Numbered from the stretch's first letter, positions 11,653 through 24,230 are shown. The stretch: 64,000 nucleotides of DNA from Sipunculus nudus (GCA_026874595.1 CM049315.1:6012664-6076663), one strand, 5' to 3'. A program made the numbers and translations. Notes: a model not told the origin generated them from the letters alone.

Positions 11653-12072
11653 TATATATATTCTAATCTCTTTCATTCGCCCCTTGTTCATCCGCCTACC
11701 TCGCCTATCGCTGACAAATGAATGACAAAGTTCCGATTTCCTCACTACTTATCTACCTCGTTCATTTGCCAGCCTGGCTATCCGCCATCTGCCAGGTGCT
11801 TTTTTTACCCAAATGTGCCACATTCCCTTGATCATTCGCCAACTTCCTAATTCCTGCTTAAGACAAGTCGGAAATATTTATCAAGCCGGGGTGTTATCGC
11901 TTGGGCTCTGCTGACCTAGCCGCATCTGTGTTTACAACATGGCATACCTCACTGCTTATGGATCAAGTACTCGGTGCCACTAATTAATTATAACTTAACA
12001 CCCTTGAGTTGTTTGGGATTAGCTGTCTTCAGCTGAGTGACCGTTGCTAATTCAAATCTGTTGTTTGGATAA

Positions 12073-12525
12073 ATGTCATTTAATGAGGCAAACGAGATTA
12101 GTATTTCGGAGCATTTAAAAGGGGTACGAGATCAAGCGGCGTATATATATCGTGTACAGACAACAGAGAACCTAGGGGGGTTGTCCATAGTGACGCAGTT
12201 CACTGAACGAAGCGTGCCTGGGATTCCGTTAGCAGCGCCAGCATCGGCAATGTTGGACAGATCTGCTGGGCGGTCCAGAAGAAACAGTATCCTTCCGCTT
12301 TTACAACGAGTGACAGATTGCCTTGGGATTGACCACAGTGCGAGCATGTCTCATCAGGAATTCGTCAATGCCGATCAGAATATAGGAACAGCACAACCTT
12401 CAAGCGATCAAGAAATCGTGGAAATAGTGACAGACTACGATGATACAGCCCGTCCGACCTCTGGACCTGAGGAAATAGTTCCTCCGCTACCACACACATC
12501 CGCCGAACTCCGTCAGGCCATGTAG
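12073..12525 (+). CDS. Hypothetical protein, 150 aa
   Basis: An ATG-initiated frame of 150 codons with a mixed, non-repetitive composition. It has a helix-prone N-terminus (SFNEANEISISEHLKG), a basic central patch with a possible phosphosite (GRSRRNS) and an acidic, Ser/Thr/Pro-rich C-terminus. No domain is recognised, and no signal peptide, membrane span or cysteine pattern is seen. Its GC content is higher than the flanks, which favours coding. However, no promoter, intron or poly(A) signal could be tied to it, and another 71-codon frame overlaps it on the opposite strand. It could be a small single-exon gene, a 3' exon or chance. Confidence 0.35.
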   Translation: MSFNEANEISISEHLKGVRDQAAYIYRVQTTENLGGLSIVTQFTERSVPGIPLAAPASAMLDRSAGRSRRNSILPLLQRVTDCLGIDHSASMSHQEFVNADQNIGTAQPSSDQEIVEIVTDYDDTARPTSGPEEIVPPLPHTSAELRQAM

Positions 12526-13059
12526 ACCGTCTTATGATATTCGAGAGCTCCAACTACAGCGAACAGTCTGATATTGACGAAGAATGGACCAGAGAATAAT
12601 AGCTCATTAGTCACAAGTTAGCAAACAATGTTCCATTACGGAATTCTTTGGGGCACACTCGGATGAAAGTGAAACGGCACCGGGAGAATTCATATTTTGA
12701 CCGGATATATTATACATGTATAACTTTGTAAGTAAATTATACACACTGTATTTTCTGTAAGTATTTGTAAATTTTTCTTTCTATAATTATAAAGTTATAT
12801 AAAGGTATAAAATGTTTTTTTTAAATATGACTAGTTAAAGATGAGCCTAAGATATGCATGACCTGATTTCAGCTATCCTGACCCCTCGATCAACCGTCTT
12901 TTTATTACCATTTAAGTATAATTTTTTTTTAAATAAGGTATTATGTTTCTGGCACAGGTTAGTTCAAAACCAGGTTTAGATATAATATTTCATAGTTAAT
13001 TTAGAGATTGAACCAATGTCTGTCATCAAAATTGTTAATATACATCATTTTCAATATTA
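12526..13059. other. AT-rich non-coding stretch
   Basis: No supported gene or repeat. No AATAAA clearly serves the upstream frame. Confidence 0.4.
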
Positions 13060-13171
13060 GAAATATTTTTCTCTGAAGAGAAGGGGATAATTACATTAAC
13101 CCCCCCCCCCTTGCTGAATAGTGGGGGGGGGGCTGGATTTCTACCCTCATCCATCTGTATAGACGCCCCTG
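13060..13171 (-). mobile_element. GGGGCGTC-ended MITE, copy 2
   Basis: The minus strand starts CAGGGGCGTCTATA and continues through paired G- and C-runs, CTATTCAGCAAGG and TAATTATCCCCTTC. This parallels the copies at 2941 and 44763. Confidence 0.5.
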
Positions 13172-13248
13172 AGGAAGGGGACTGAAAATGGCGGGCTACC
13201 GAAGATCGTCTACACCAACGGGACCCAGGGACAACCTGATTGTTAAGT

Positions 13249-14010
13249 AAACCTGGACACCTGCCCTTTACACTGAACACCTGCCCGTAAAGCTGGACAC
13301 CTGCCCGTAAATCTGAAAACCTGCCCTTTACCCTGAACACCTGCCCGTTAACCTGAAACGCTCAATACCCTGGACACCTGCCCGTTAACCTGAAACCTGT
13401 CCATTACCCTGGACACCTGCCCGTTAACCTGAAACCTGCCCTTTACCTTGAACACCTGTCCGTTAACCTGAAACCTGCCCATTACCCTGGACACCTGCCC
13501 GTTAACCTGAAACCTGCCCATTACCCTGGACACCTGCCCGTTAACCTGAAACCTGCCCATTACCCTAGACACCTGCCCGTTAACCTGAAACCTGCCCATT
13601 ACCCTGAACACCTGCCCGTTAACCTGAAACCTGCCCATTACCCTGAACACCTGCCCGTTAACCTGAAACCTGCCCTTTACCTTGAACACCTGTCCGTTAA
13701 CCTGAAACCTGCCCATTACCCTGAACACCTGCCCGTTAACCTGAAACCTGCCCATTACCCTGACCACCTGCCCGTTAACCTGAAACCTGCCCATTACCCT
13801 GACCACCTGCCCGTTAACCTGAAACCTGCCCATTACCCTGAACACCTACCCCTAAACCTGAACGCCTGTCCTTTACCCTCAACACCTCAACGTAAATCTG
13901 GACACTGGCGAGTAAACCTGGTCCTGCCCGTAAAGCTGGACACCTGCCCGTAAAGCTGGACACCTGCCCGTAAACCTGGACACCAACCCGTAACCTTAAC
14001 ACCTGCCCTT
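13249..14010. repeat. 39-bp minisatellite
   Basis: Tandem repeat built from ACCTGCCCGTTAACCTGAA alternating with ACCTGCCCATTACCCTGAAC. The 39-bp unit is most regular at about 13333-13850 (about 12 copies), with decayed half-units on both sides. Because 39 is divisible by three, one minus-strand frame stays open for 165 codons with a 13-residue repeat (VMGRFQVNGQVFR). This open frame is a by-product of the period and is not called as a gene. Confidence 0.9.
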
Positions 14011-14110
14011 ATAATCCTGAACACATTTAATACATTTGTTTATTGTTACAAACTGTCTTTTTCCTGTTTTGGTGATTGAGCATACAGCAAGTTATAAGAA
14101 CAACCGGGTA

Positions 14111-14428
14111 ATGCCAGGTAAATAATCCAGGTCTAAACATGTTTTACACAATGCCAGATAAATAATCCAGGTCTAAACATGTTTTACACAATGCCAGGTA
14201 AATAATCCAGGTCTAAACATGTTTTACACAATGCCAGGTAAATAATCCAGGTCTAAACATGTTTTACACAATGCCAGGTAAATAATCCAGGTCTAAACAT
14301 GTTTTACACAGTGCCAGGTAAATAATCCAGGTCTAAACATGTTTAACACAATGCCAGGTAAATAATCCAGGTCTAAACATGTTTTACACAATGCCAGGTA
14401 AATAATCCAGGTCTAAACATGTTTTACG
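14111..14428. repeat. 40-bp minisatellite, 8 copies
   Basis: Unit ATGCCAGGTAAATAATCCAG followed by GTCTAAACATGTTTTACACA. Eight copies start at 14111, 14151, 14191, 14231, 14271, 14311, 14351 and 14391, differing by only single bases, so the array is young. Confidence 0.95.
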
Positions 14429-15289
14429 AAACAAGTTTGGGCACACATTCAGTTGTGATATACGATTAATTGCATTTATAGAAAAATTGTACATTTTTAT
14501 TCAAAATTTTAATACTAGAATAAGTTTGTTATTGTTACTGTTAAACCAGATTTATGTCTCCCCTTCAAATGTGCCCCAATCCCTAATTTAATAAAAATAT
14601 ATGGATTACCTCAAAAGTTGTGGGTTTAAAATATGCTAGAATTCAGAAGATTTCTCCTCGAACATGAAGGCCAAGGTCACAACCTTTCAAACTCGTCTGA
14701 GATTCAGTGAAAACATTTCATGTATTAAATTTCATGAAAATATACTGAGTGCCTAAAAGTTATAGAGTTGAAAATCAATTTTGGTTGATTTGACCTGAAT
14801 ATATGAAGGCGACGACAAACCAAACTTTTTCGGCCCCCCCCCCCCCCCCCCATGGCAGGGACTTTATTACTTAGCAAATATCTGAGTTTTACGCAGTTAG
14901 TGTAAGAGGAATCCACATTCTTGAAATAGCCTACTAATCAGCCCTTAGTGCTGAGTGTTTTCTGCTGGTAAAGAGAGAGTGCATGCTTTCTAGTAGAATT
15001 ACATTTTCAGGTCTGAATCTATTTGGTGCATATGCAAACGAGAGTCGATATAGTAAAAATCTTTTAAAATAATGGCCATTATTATTCAAAATGGCGGATG
15101 ATTTGTTTTTAAGTCAGCACCCCGAAAAGTCCATTTTGACAAATCCGTTTGGAATACATTATAAACTGTTTACGCAACTATTGTTTTTTCATTTACACCA
15201 GGGTCGATATTCCCACAAAAATACCACTGATCCCTCGATACACAGATGATTATGTATCACTGCCAGACAAATAAACTAGAAATCTGCCT
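14429..15289. other. AT-rich non-coding stretch
   Basis: No supported gene. Contains a poly-C run near 14836-14850. Confidence 0.4.
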
Positions 15290-15640
15290 TCTTAGGAATG
15301 CAAGCCTTCGGGATGATCCCAAAGACGGTGTTTTGCATTCACTTATTCGGCCCGTATTCCCAGGTTCATTCGTACTAAGGTGACTCTACATTTGTGAATA
15401 ATCATTGATGACGTTCCTGAATCCAAATCATGTGCCGGATCCACATCGAAATCTTATCGATTCTTCATTGGCCAATTCCTGAAATGTCCTTAAAATGTAA
15501 TAAGATTCTGTTAATGATTGCGTGAGTTATGTTGTGAATAATCACACAAACACACACACGCTATGTTGTGAATAATTACACAAACACACATTCGCGAACG
15601 GGGATGAACGCATACCCCTTACGCAGGCAACAAGCAGAGT
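15290..15640 (+). mobile_element. Dispersed GAATGCA repeat, full-length-like copy
   Basis: In order it shows AGGAATGCAAGCCT, TTTGCATTCACTTATTCGGC, CCCAGGTTCATTCGTAC, TTTGTGAATAATCATTGATG, CTGAATCCAAATC, TCGATTCTTCATTGGCC, CTGAAATGTCC, GTGAGTTATG, a CACACA tract and CGAACGGGGATGAACGCATACCCC. Other copies lie at 10145 (-), 18590 (+), 48360 (-), 49600 (-) and 60475 (+). It is a non-coding, SINE- or MITE-like family. Confidence 0.6.
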
Positions 15641-17455
15641 GAACATATGACCTTTCTAATATAAGAAAGAACAATTTAACAGAGAGCAAATTGTGTATGT
15701 TTGGATAAGGGCTGTAAGATGTCACCAGCCCACCGATACATCACGATACAAAGTCGATCGATATCGTTATGTGTCCATGTATCGATACGTTGACAATATT
15801 TGATTGCGATGAAAGCGGCGTCCGACATTTTTCTGTGCCATGTAAGCTATCTACACATTGCGCAGACTCAGACTCACAAATGTACGACTCTGTTGTTTAG
15901 GGACTAATGGAGTCAAAATCTGACCCCCACAATGCACCGGGGCTTCTAAATACACCATCAGCGTAGGTATAAATGTAGTGAAGAGGACAATGTAGTCCGT
16001 TCAAGCGTATTGGATAAGAATTGTTTCGAGGCGAATTACTTAAACATGGGTGTTTGTTTGTATGAACCTCATGGAATAACTTATATTTTGTAAGCATGTG
16101 CATTTGGAATGTAAATAGAAGGTGTTTTCTTGAAATGCATCTAATTTTTATTTTAAAGTTTGACAGTTGAGACAAGTAGTCCTGGACCTCCCACAGTGGC
16201 TAAACAGGAGAAATTCGTTTCGAGTAGAAACGACGTCTAGCGGAAGGGTGAGGTGTCTAAGGTAAAACGTCATTGGAAAGATACATGCAAACTGTGTGGC
16301 ATGATAATAAATTTATTTTAAATTTTATAAATGGACATAAATGTTACCAGAGTAAGCTTATGTACATTTCTATATACAAGGGGACATCCGGCAGGGAATC
16401 AAGACTGAAAGCCAGCCATTCAGCTGCCTCATGTGTAGAATTTATTTGATTTCTGACTTAAACTGCGTACATATTAATGACCTATGTGTAATTCCTGCTG
16501 AGAATGTTTTATAACGTTTGTGCGACGGATGTATGTGCTTTTTATGTGTGTATGTGTCAATGACACATTTTTGAATAATCGAACTGTTCAAACTCTTCCC
16601 GATTACGACATATCTTTGATATGGTGCGGATATTTACATCGGAACTACCTTTAACAACTATATGATTAATACTATAAAATATAATTTAAGCTGAAAAATT
16701 AAAAAAAAAGTATCGCCTCATCGCCGTATGTTAAGTGTGTGGTCTTCATTTTATTGTTAAGGTTTTTCAGAGTAGTTTTAACAGTATACATGTGAGTCGA
16801 ACCTTTATGCCTTTGAACTCTGACGGAGGGAAGAAACAAAGGGGAAATATCGGCCTCAGAGGAATCGGTTTATTATTCAGTTCGGATTAGACACACATCA
16901 GTAATACAGACAATGCTTTCGTGTAATAATTCATTGAATTAATAGAGGAAATTATTCCAGGGAAGCCCCTTTTCAATGCTTACAGTTTTAACGTTAGAAG
17001 ACAAACACAATAGACGTCATCCAAAAATACATGCCTTTTCCTCGAACGACCGAGCTAGATAATATAATTTTGTTTTAATACTAATAACAAATTTTCGGTT
17101 GACAACGAACTTCCTGATATTGCTCCTGTCTTCCATGTCAGACGTGAAATCAATGGATTGAGCCAGTGTTTGGAGGCATTTCTGGCCCTTTTGTAGCCAG
17201 AAGACTTGCAGGTCGCTCTACGTAAAAGGCAAGTAGAGAAAACAAATATGAATTCAGAGATATTTCTTTATTCTTTATTTTCTTGGACGCATTAACTGTT
17301 TACATTTTTTATAAATATTCAAAGAATTTTTAAATTCATCTTTTTTGTTGCTGGATATATATTCTTCAAATATTTCCAACTATGTTTATTAAATACCGAA
17401 AAAATATAAGGTGGAAAACATAGGGTTGTCAAATAGACAAATTTAGGATTATCAA
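15641..17455. other. Non-coding stretch
   Basis: At about 15735-15795 a cluster of CGATA/TATCGA motifs (for example ATCGATATCG) resembles the terminal region of the hAT-like element at 31269-32302 and is probably a relic of it. Nothing else was recognised. Confidence 0.4.
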
Positions 17456-18300
17456 ATGGGTATACTTAAGCCTAAGTCATATACATCGCACAACACATAT
17501 ACGACAGGTCTACATCAGAAAATCGGGGAAATTCCTTGGATAATCAAGGGTGTGCAGTACGTAATTGGATGTGTTTTGCGACGTAAAAAAACTGTCGTAG
17601 ACCCTTGTCGAAGAATTTTGTACATGTTCATATGTTTTTTTTTAGCATCATAGGTTATTCTTTATGTCAGGCCGATCTCGAAGATTTTTTGTACGATGCC
17701 TTACGGCTGTGTCACGAAAAACCTGCGACTATCGTACGATTTTATGGTTATCTAAGGCCCTACGAATCGTAGTACTTTCCTATGACAGCCCAACGATTGA
17801 CGCACGTTCTACCTATGGCGGTCCTACGAATGTTATACCCCTGTAGGTCATTCATGCGATCGCCGTAGGTTTGTCTTTAGCCTCACACACATCACACAAC
17901 ACAAATACGATAGGTCTACGACAGGAAATTTGGGAATTTTTTTCTTTTGTATTACGACCATCGGAGGGACCACATACGACTGTCGTAGGAAAAGAGAACG
18001 GTTAGACAGACCTGACCAATTTTCCCATGACCATCGTACAGCATATATTTCGCATGAGAACGCTTCCACGAAATTAAAAAAAAAACTCTCCCAAACCTAC
18101 GACGGTTCTATGTGTAGTAGCCCTGCTGAAAGCGTACGGCAGTCAATATCGTAGGCTGTTTGTGACTTTAAAGCGGGGGAAGACTATCGTGCGACCATTT
18201 TAACGTGGACTATTACAGTGGCTACCAAAGACGAGCTTTTGCTACCAGCGATTGGTTATAAAGGTGGTCTTATGAGAGTCGCATCATTAGCGCACGACTA
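17456..18300. repeat. TACGA/TCGTA-rich block
   Basis: About 20 occurrences of TACGA or TCGTA within some 850 bases, often as small palindromes (CTACGAATCGTAG, ATCGTACGAT). Two sub-blocks begin with related sequence (CGCACAACACATATACGACAGGTCTAC near 17485 in outline, and a match near 17890). It is probably one or two old transposable elements, and no coding capacity is evident. Confidence 0.5.
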
Positions 18301-18589
18301 TAGCCTTCAGGACGTGAAGGATATTATTTTGTTAAACTAAACAAAGGTTCAATTTAACACAGTTTGAAAGAATATTAAAAATATTTCTTGATTAATAGGA
18401 TGGCCGTAAACGGATTACATTCATTATATGGTGAACTTTGTAGATAATTAACATGCCCCGGCTGAGGCAATTAGCTTTTGGAGACTTCTTCCATGACTGC
18501 GTGAGAAATATTTAGAAGAAACTCACAAATACGTACGAAAAGGAACGAACGCTTACCTTCCCGGTCGTATGACGTATTGCAGAGAACCA

Positions 18590-18935
18590 CTGGACATCCT
18601 GACTCTGAAGTTGCTTGGCTCTCTACCGTGACCTGAAATGATCCTTAATTGTGTTTGCATTCACCTATTTATGGCCCATATTCCTAGGTTAATTCGTGCA
18701 TAAGTGAATGTACATTTGTGAATATTCCTTGATGTGGCTCCTGAATCCAGAGAGAATGCTGGATCCGCAACAAAATTTAATTGATTTTACCTTGGCCCAT
18801 TCTCGAAATGCCCTGAAAATTTCATGATATTCCATGATGAGTTGTGCTCTGAACAAACACACACACACACCAACTCACGATCACATATACACACACACAT
18901 GAACGAGAATGAGCGCATACCCACCCTGCAGAGGC
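18590..18935 (+). mobile_element. Dispersed GAATGCA repeat copy
   Basis: Carries TTTGCATTCACCTATTTATG, CCTAGGTTAATTCGTGCATA, TTTGTGAATATTCCTTGATG, CTGAATCCAGAG, CTTGGCCCATTCTCGAAATG, a CACACA tract and GAACGAGAATGAGCGCATACCC. Order and orientation match the copy at 15290. Confidence 0.6.
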
Positions 18936-19969
18936 AATTAGTGTCGAAAAACTAAAAAAGTGGGCTATCTAAACATTCAGTTGTGTTATAATCCAGTTAC
19001 ATATTGCAGTTTAGGGAGACCATTCTTAAGTTTACAACAAGGCACGTGTCAGTATAATGATTGTAGTCACGGAAGGCATTTTACAGATTTGAGATCTTTA
19101 TGTACACGTTGTTTGAGTGTGAGTTATATACTCGCATGTGAAACATCAGCTCGTGATACATGTAACCATCACTTATTTCTTATTTATTATTAGAGAAGTA
19201 AATAATAAAGAGATGAATCATGTGGTGCGAATAACGCTAGGAAAATGTCAGATAAGTAATGGTTTTAAGGAAATGACTCAGAAAAGTAACGAATTTTACC
19301 GAAATATACACTAATAGCGATTCTGTGGTGCGACACTCTTATCCTAATGTGACCGCAACTGTTTTGTTGCTTAAATTCGCAGTCACAGAGTAAGTCACCA
19401 TACCTCGACCGCCTGCTTCTGTGACTGCATACTCATGTTCGCATATTTGATCGGTGCTGAGGTGTGACAGCGGCTTAAACTACAACCCATGCACGAAGTC
19501 AAAATACCCGCTTGACAGCTGCATTTGGCTGTCAACAGAGTTGTCGCATGTGTGCCTTATAGACATTGTATAATTATAGGTCTGTCAGGGCAGCGGTCTT
19601 GCTTGTCTTATATGTTCCGTTAATATACAGATTGCATATCAAGTAGTACCCAACGAAACTTCAATTTTAACAGTAAAAAATATATCTTATATAATCCATC
19701 AACTATAGAGATATATAATTATATAGAGATAGAAAATTAACGATAATATTGGGTAATTTTTGAAATAACAACACAGTTATTCCTAATTAACTACGTCTTT
19801 AATACATATCTTTAAAACAAATTTGAAAGCTTTCACAAAATATGTCATTTCTTCTCAAAAATTGTTGCTGCAGGGGAAACAGTTCTGTAATTTACCTTCA
19901 ATATCCTTCGCTTTACCGATAGGCGGTTTTCTCCCAACTTCAGAGGTCAATTTTTTTGCATCTTGTAGC
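18936..19969. other. Non-coding stretch
   Basis: No supported gene. A 77-codon frame at 18960-19193 contains several cysteines but no recognisable pattern or splice context. Confidence 0.4.
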
Positions 19970-21560
19970 CCTTGGTGAGTTCTCGGTGATCCAATCAAAA
20001 ATCTTGCAAAATCTCGCACCGTTTCTCGTCAAACGAGTCTTCGAGATTTCATTAAATATGACCTACAGGTTGCATTTTTTTAACAATGGCTTTGAAATTG
20101 ATATATTTTGTGTTATTTATAAATATCTCGAAATCAGTTTTTCATTTTTTGGAAATAGCCACCAGGGGGCGTGGTACCTGAAACACTGTAACATATCATT
20201 TTTCTGCAATATCTAAAATAATTTTAAACATGGCACAATTTTTATCGTTGTATCTTAAACTAGGAACATTGGCTTATTCCTCCGCACATGTAGCTTTGTG
20301 CTGCCGTTACCATGGTTACCAAATTTGTGGGTTAAACTTGACGATCTGAAAATATGCAGTTTTTGGCTTCTATCTCGGTTAATATTTATGTTTCAAGGGT
20401 CTAGTTTTTTGCATAAGGCTGCTTCCCCTTGGTTCTAAGTCATTCAATTGCAAGTCTCGTCAAATTTCGCTCGGTTAATCGTCAAACGAGAAAAAACGAG
20501 ATTTCACGGAAATGCTTATAACTCGGCGACTTTTACAGCTACACAGGTCTAGTTTTCGGCATTTCATAACATATGACCAGCTTGACACGCCAGAAAAGAA
20601 ATCAGGCCAAATCTCGCACCATATCTCGTCAAGCGAGAAAAAAAACGAGACATCATGGAAATGCTTATAACTAGGCGACTTTTACAGCTACTCAGGTCTA
20701 GTTTTTGGCATTTGGTAACATTTGGTCAACTTGACATAGTAAAACTGCGATACTTGGCGAAATCTCGCACTATATCTGGTCAAATGTGGAAAAACGAGAT
20801 TTCACAGAAATGCATATAAGTCGGCGACTTTCACGGCTAGACAGGTCTAGTTTTTGGCATTCATTAACATTTGGACGGCTTGACATGACAAACCTGCAAG
20901 ACTGGCCAAATCTCGCACCATATCTCGTCAAACGATAAAAAAGGAGATTTCACAGAAATGCTAATAACTCGGCGACTTTTACAGCTAGATAGATGTAGTT
21001 TCCGCCATTTCATAACATTTAGAGTGTTTGATATGACAAATCTACAAGACTGGCCAAATCCTGCACCATATCTCGTCAAACGAGAAAACACGAGAGTACA
21101 CGGAAATGCTTATAACTCGGCGACTTTTACAGCTAGACGGATCTAGTTTTCGCCATTTCGTAACGTTTGGCCGTCTTGACATAATAAAACTGCTCGTCTT
21201 GCCAAATCTCGTACCATATCTCGTCAAGCGAGAAAAAAACATGATTTCACGTAAATGCTGATAACACGGCGACTTTTGCAGCTAGACAGGTCTAGTTTCC
21301 GGCATTTTGTAATATTTGACAAACCTGACATGACAAAACTGGAAATCTCGCCAAAGCACGCACCATTTCCCGTCAAACGAGAAAACACGAGATTTCATGC
21401 AAATGCTTATAACTCAGCGGCTTTTATAGCTAGACAGGTCTAGTTTTCGGCATTTCATATCATTTGGCCAGCTTGACATGACAAACCTGAAAACGTCTCA
21501 CTGCTTCTTGTCAAACGAGATTAACGGGATTTCATGAAAAAATTTTGAACTTGGTCCCTT
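19970..21560. repeat. 148-bp satellite array
   Basis: Tandem repeat with a period of 148-149 bp. The landmark CTCGGCGACTTTTACAGCTA recurs at 20522, 20671, 20820, 20969, 21117, 21265, 21413 and, decayed, at about 21550. More diverged units reach back to about 19970. Each unit also has TCTCGCACCATATCTCGTCA, then AACGAGA, GAGATTTCACGGAAATGCT, GGTCTAGTTTT and CTTGACATGAC. Overlapping short frames on both strands are artefacts of the repeat. Confidence 0.92.
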
Positions 21561-22114
21561 TTACACTAGAAAGATATGCAGCTGTTAAAGGTCAGCATGC
21601 ATAAATAAACATATTATCCGTTTCTGCTGCCCCCACAATGTTGCTCATTCATATGACTGTTTCTACATGCACTCTCTGTCTATCTGTCTGTATCATTTCC
21701 ATTTCCGGCAAGCGCGTGACCTCTGGTCATCTTGTTTTTAAGATTTATGAGTTGTGCTATGCAAAATGTTCATGCTTACTTTGTTAAGGGATATCTTTCT
21801 ACCGGGCTGGTTTGATGATTGGTTCGTTTGTCGGTTAGTCATTTACTGAAGGCTACGGACAGATTTTGATAATACTATTTGGGACAGTGTATCACCAAAG
21901 GAACAATCATAAACACTATGATATTTTTGATATAATATTTCTTTACCATTGCGATATGTCGCGATTTGCTTTTGTCGGCCCAAGGCGAACCTTCGCCTTT
22001 AATTAATAGTCAGTATACCTTCATCGTTATAATATTAATATTCATAATAGTCTATAGATCCTTCTCCTTGACTTAATTAAACTGTCAATTGTCACGTTGG
22101 TAGTAGTTGTGAGC
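21561..22114. other. Non-coding stretch
   Basis: No supported gene or repeat family. Confidence 0.4.
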
Positions 22115-22350
22115 TTCATACCAGGTGCGGATCCGGGTTTTAGGGGGGAAAAAAAGGGGGGGGGGGGGTCTAACCCAGGAGGACTTTGTAAAAACTTTGA
22201 AAAGGTCCTCAGATTTCGAAAGGGGGGGGGGGAGGGGGGTATTCAGGCCGGAAACATTTATCTGAAACCCTTAAAAAAGGTTGCGGCTGCTGGAAGGGGG
22301 GTTGGGTTATAGGACCCCCTTGACACTCCCTCTGATTCCGCTTCTGTACC
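22115..22350. mobile_element. CAGGTGCGGATCC-ended MITE
   Basis: Starts CCAGGTGCGGATCCGGGTTTTAGG and ends with CCTTGACACTCCCTCTGATTCCGCTTCTG. These are imperfect versions of the CAGGGGCGGATCC... and ...GGATCCGCCCCTG ends of a common animal DNA-element family. The interior is G-rich filler with no coding capacity. Confidence 0.5.
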
Positions 22351-22609
22351 CCATCAGAGTCGTTCAGTGCCTCATCATGTGTTGTATTCTAACCCACATA
22401 ATCCGATTCCGAGTGTCAACAAGTAAAGTCCAAGTCCGAGTCATTGGGGTTCAAGTCCAAGTCCACCCACTTCGAGTCTTAGTCTTTTGGAAATCGATCC
22501 ATCATAAACATGATGGTGGTGTATTTTACAGAACATTTAAACCAGACTAGAGCTGGAATCTGCTAACTTCTGGTTAATTCTGACGGCCGAGTCCTAGTCT
22601 TTGATCATC

Positions 22610-22949
22610 AAGTCCGAGTCGATTCGAGTCTGGCCTCGATTTAAAGTCCGAGTCGATTCGAGTCCGGCCTCGATTTAAAGTCCGAGTCGATTCGAGTCCG
22701 GCCTCGATTTCAAGTCCGAGTCGATTCGAGTCCGGCCTCGATTTCAAGTCCGAGTCGATTCGAGTCCGGCCTCGATTTCAAGTCCGAGTCGATTCGAGTC
22801 CGGCCTCGATTTCAAGTCCGAGTCGATTCGAGTCCGGCCTCGATTTCAAGTCCGAATCGATTCGAGTCCGGCCTCGATTTCAAGTCCGAGTCGATTCGAG
22901 TCCGGCCTCGATTTCAAGTCCGAGTCGATTCGGGTCCGGCCTCGATTTC
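22610..22949. repeat. 34-bp minisatellite, 10 copies
   Basis: Unit AAGTCCGAGTCGATTCGAGT followed by CCGGCCTCGATTTC. Copies start every 34 bases from 22610 to 22916. Short AAGTCCRAGTC precursors occur upstream, at 22425-22480. Confidence 0.95.
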
Positions 22950-23568
22950 AAGTCAAGACTCGATTCTTTCATCACAAGAGCTCATCACTTGTCCCACGCA
23001 AGATGTTACTGAGTTAAAAAGAAAAGACCGTTACCTCTCTTACACGTTTCATCACTACTTCACAGGAAAGACAAGTAAGATGAAGCTTTGACCAACCTTT
23101 ATTAATCAACAGAAGCTTGAGAGTGACATCTGAACTTATTAAATATAATGGGATTTGGATAATCCAGCACATTTTAAAGCTCAGAGAATAGCATGTATCA
23201 TATACAAAGGTGGTGTTTTAGCTGTTAACAGAGTTTATATTTATATGCTGATGAGCAATACAATATGGCGTGAGAAAACCAATTATTGAAAAAAAGTTTG
23301 GGTGATTGTGTTTGTTTGGAGTTTAGTATACATTGCGGATCTTGGTCTGCCTCCTAGTGGGATGGCTTTCTTGAACTTCCTCTCTGCCTGAAACAGGATA
23401 ATATACGGTAAAGATCCTGATATTATTTCAATTTCAAGTGTAGCAGATGACTTTGACTGAATGCATATCGGACCTCGGACAGGTAAGTTAAGAAGAAGCC
23501 TGTTCGCTTCGAAAGCTCGTGTGTTAATAAACAAGTTAGTCAATCTGAAAGGCGTCACTCTTTCTCTC

Positions 23569-23620
<52 letters not shown>

Positions 23621-24183
23621 TATATCCTGAAAAGGATTTTGAAATAACAATAGGACAGAGTACCTAAAGTGTAATAACTTTACATATACTTCTTTTGAAT
23701 AGAAAAGTCATTTTGACGTTTTATTTGGTTTCTGAGAAAATCCATAATTTCATTTACACAACAACTGCATGCATTTACACATGAACATTCATATAAAATG
23801 TATGGAATGTGTCAATTTATATAACTTTTCAGCATAATTAAAGTAAAAATATTTAATACATAAAACAAAAAGGAAAACCAACGAAGTTTGAGCATTGAAG
23901 CTTATAGATGTTGATTTATTGTAAACAGTTTAGTTAATGTGTCAAATTTTATAACGAAAATTTAATTGGTCAAATGATAAAATTTAATGACAATTTACTT
24001 TTTTATTTTAAATACATATATTGGCTAGTTTTAAATAAATATGTCATTTCTTCTCTTTACATTTTGCGAAAGGTGAAACGAAATTTATCCCTTTAATATC
24101 CTTCGACTTACCATTTTATCCTAACTTTACAATCCACCTTTTCCTATGAGGCGTTAACATTGGTATGATACTGTGTCATGAAT

Positions 24184-24230
<47 letters not shown>

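Noticed and set aside
13348-13845. 165-codon repetitive open frame on the minus strand
   Set aside because: The frame follows from a 39-bp repeat period. There is no start context, domain or splice evidence, so it is annotated as a minisatellite.
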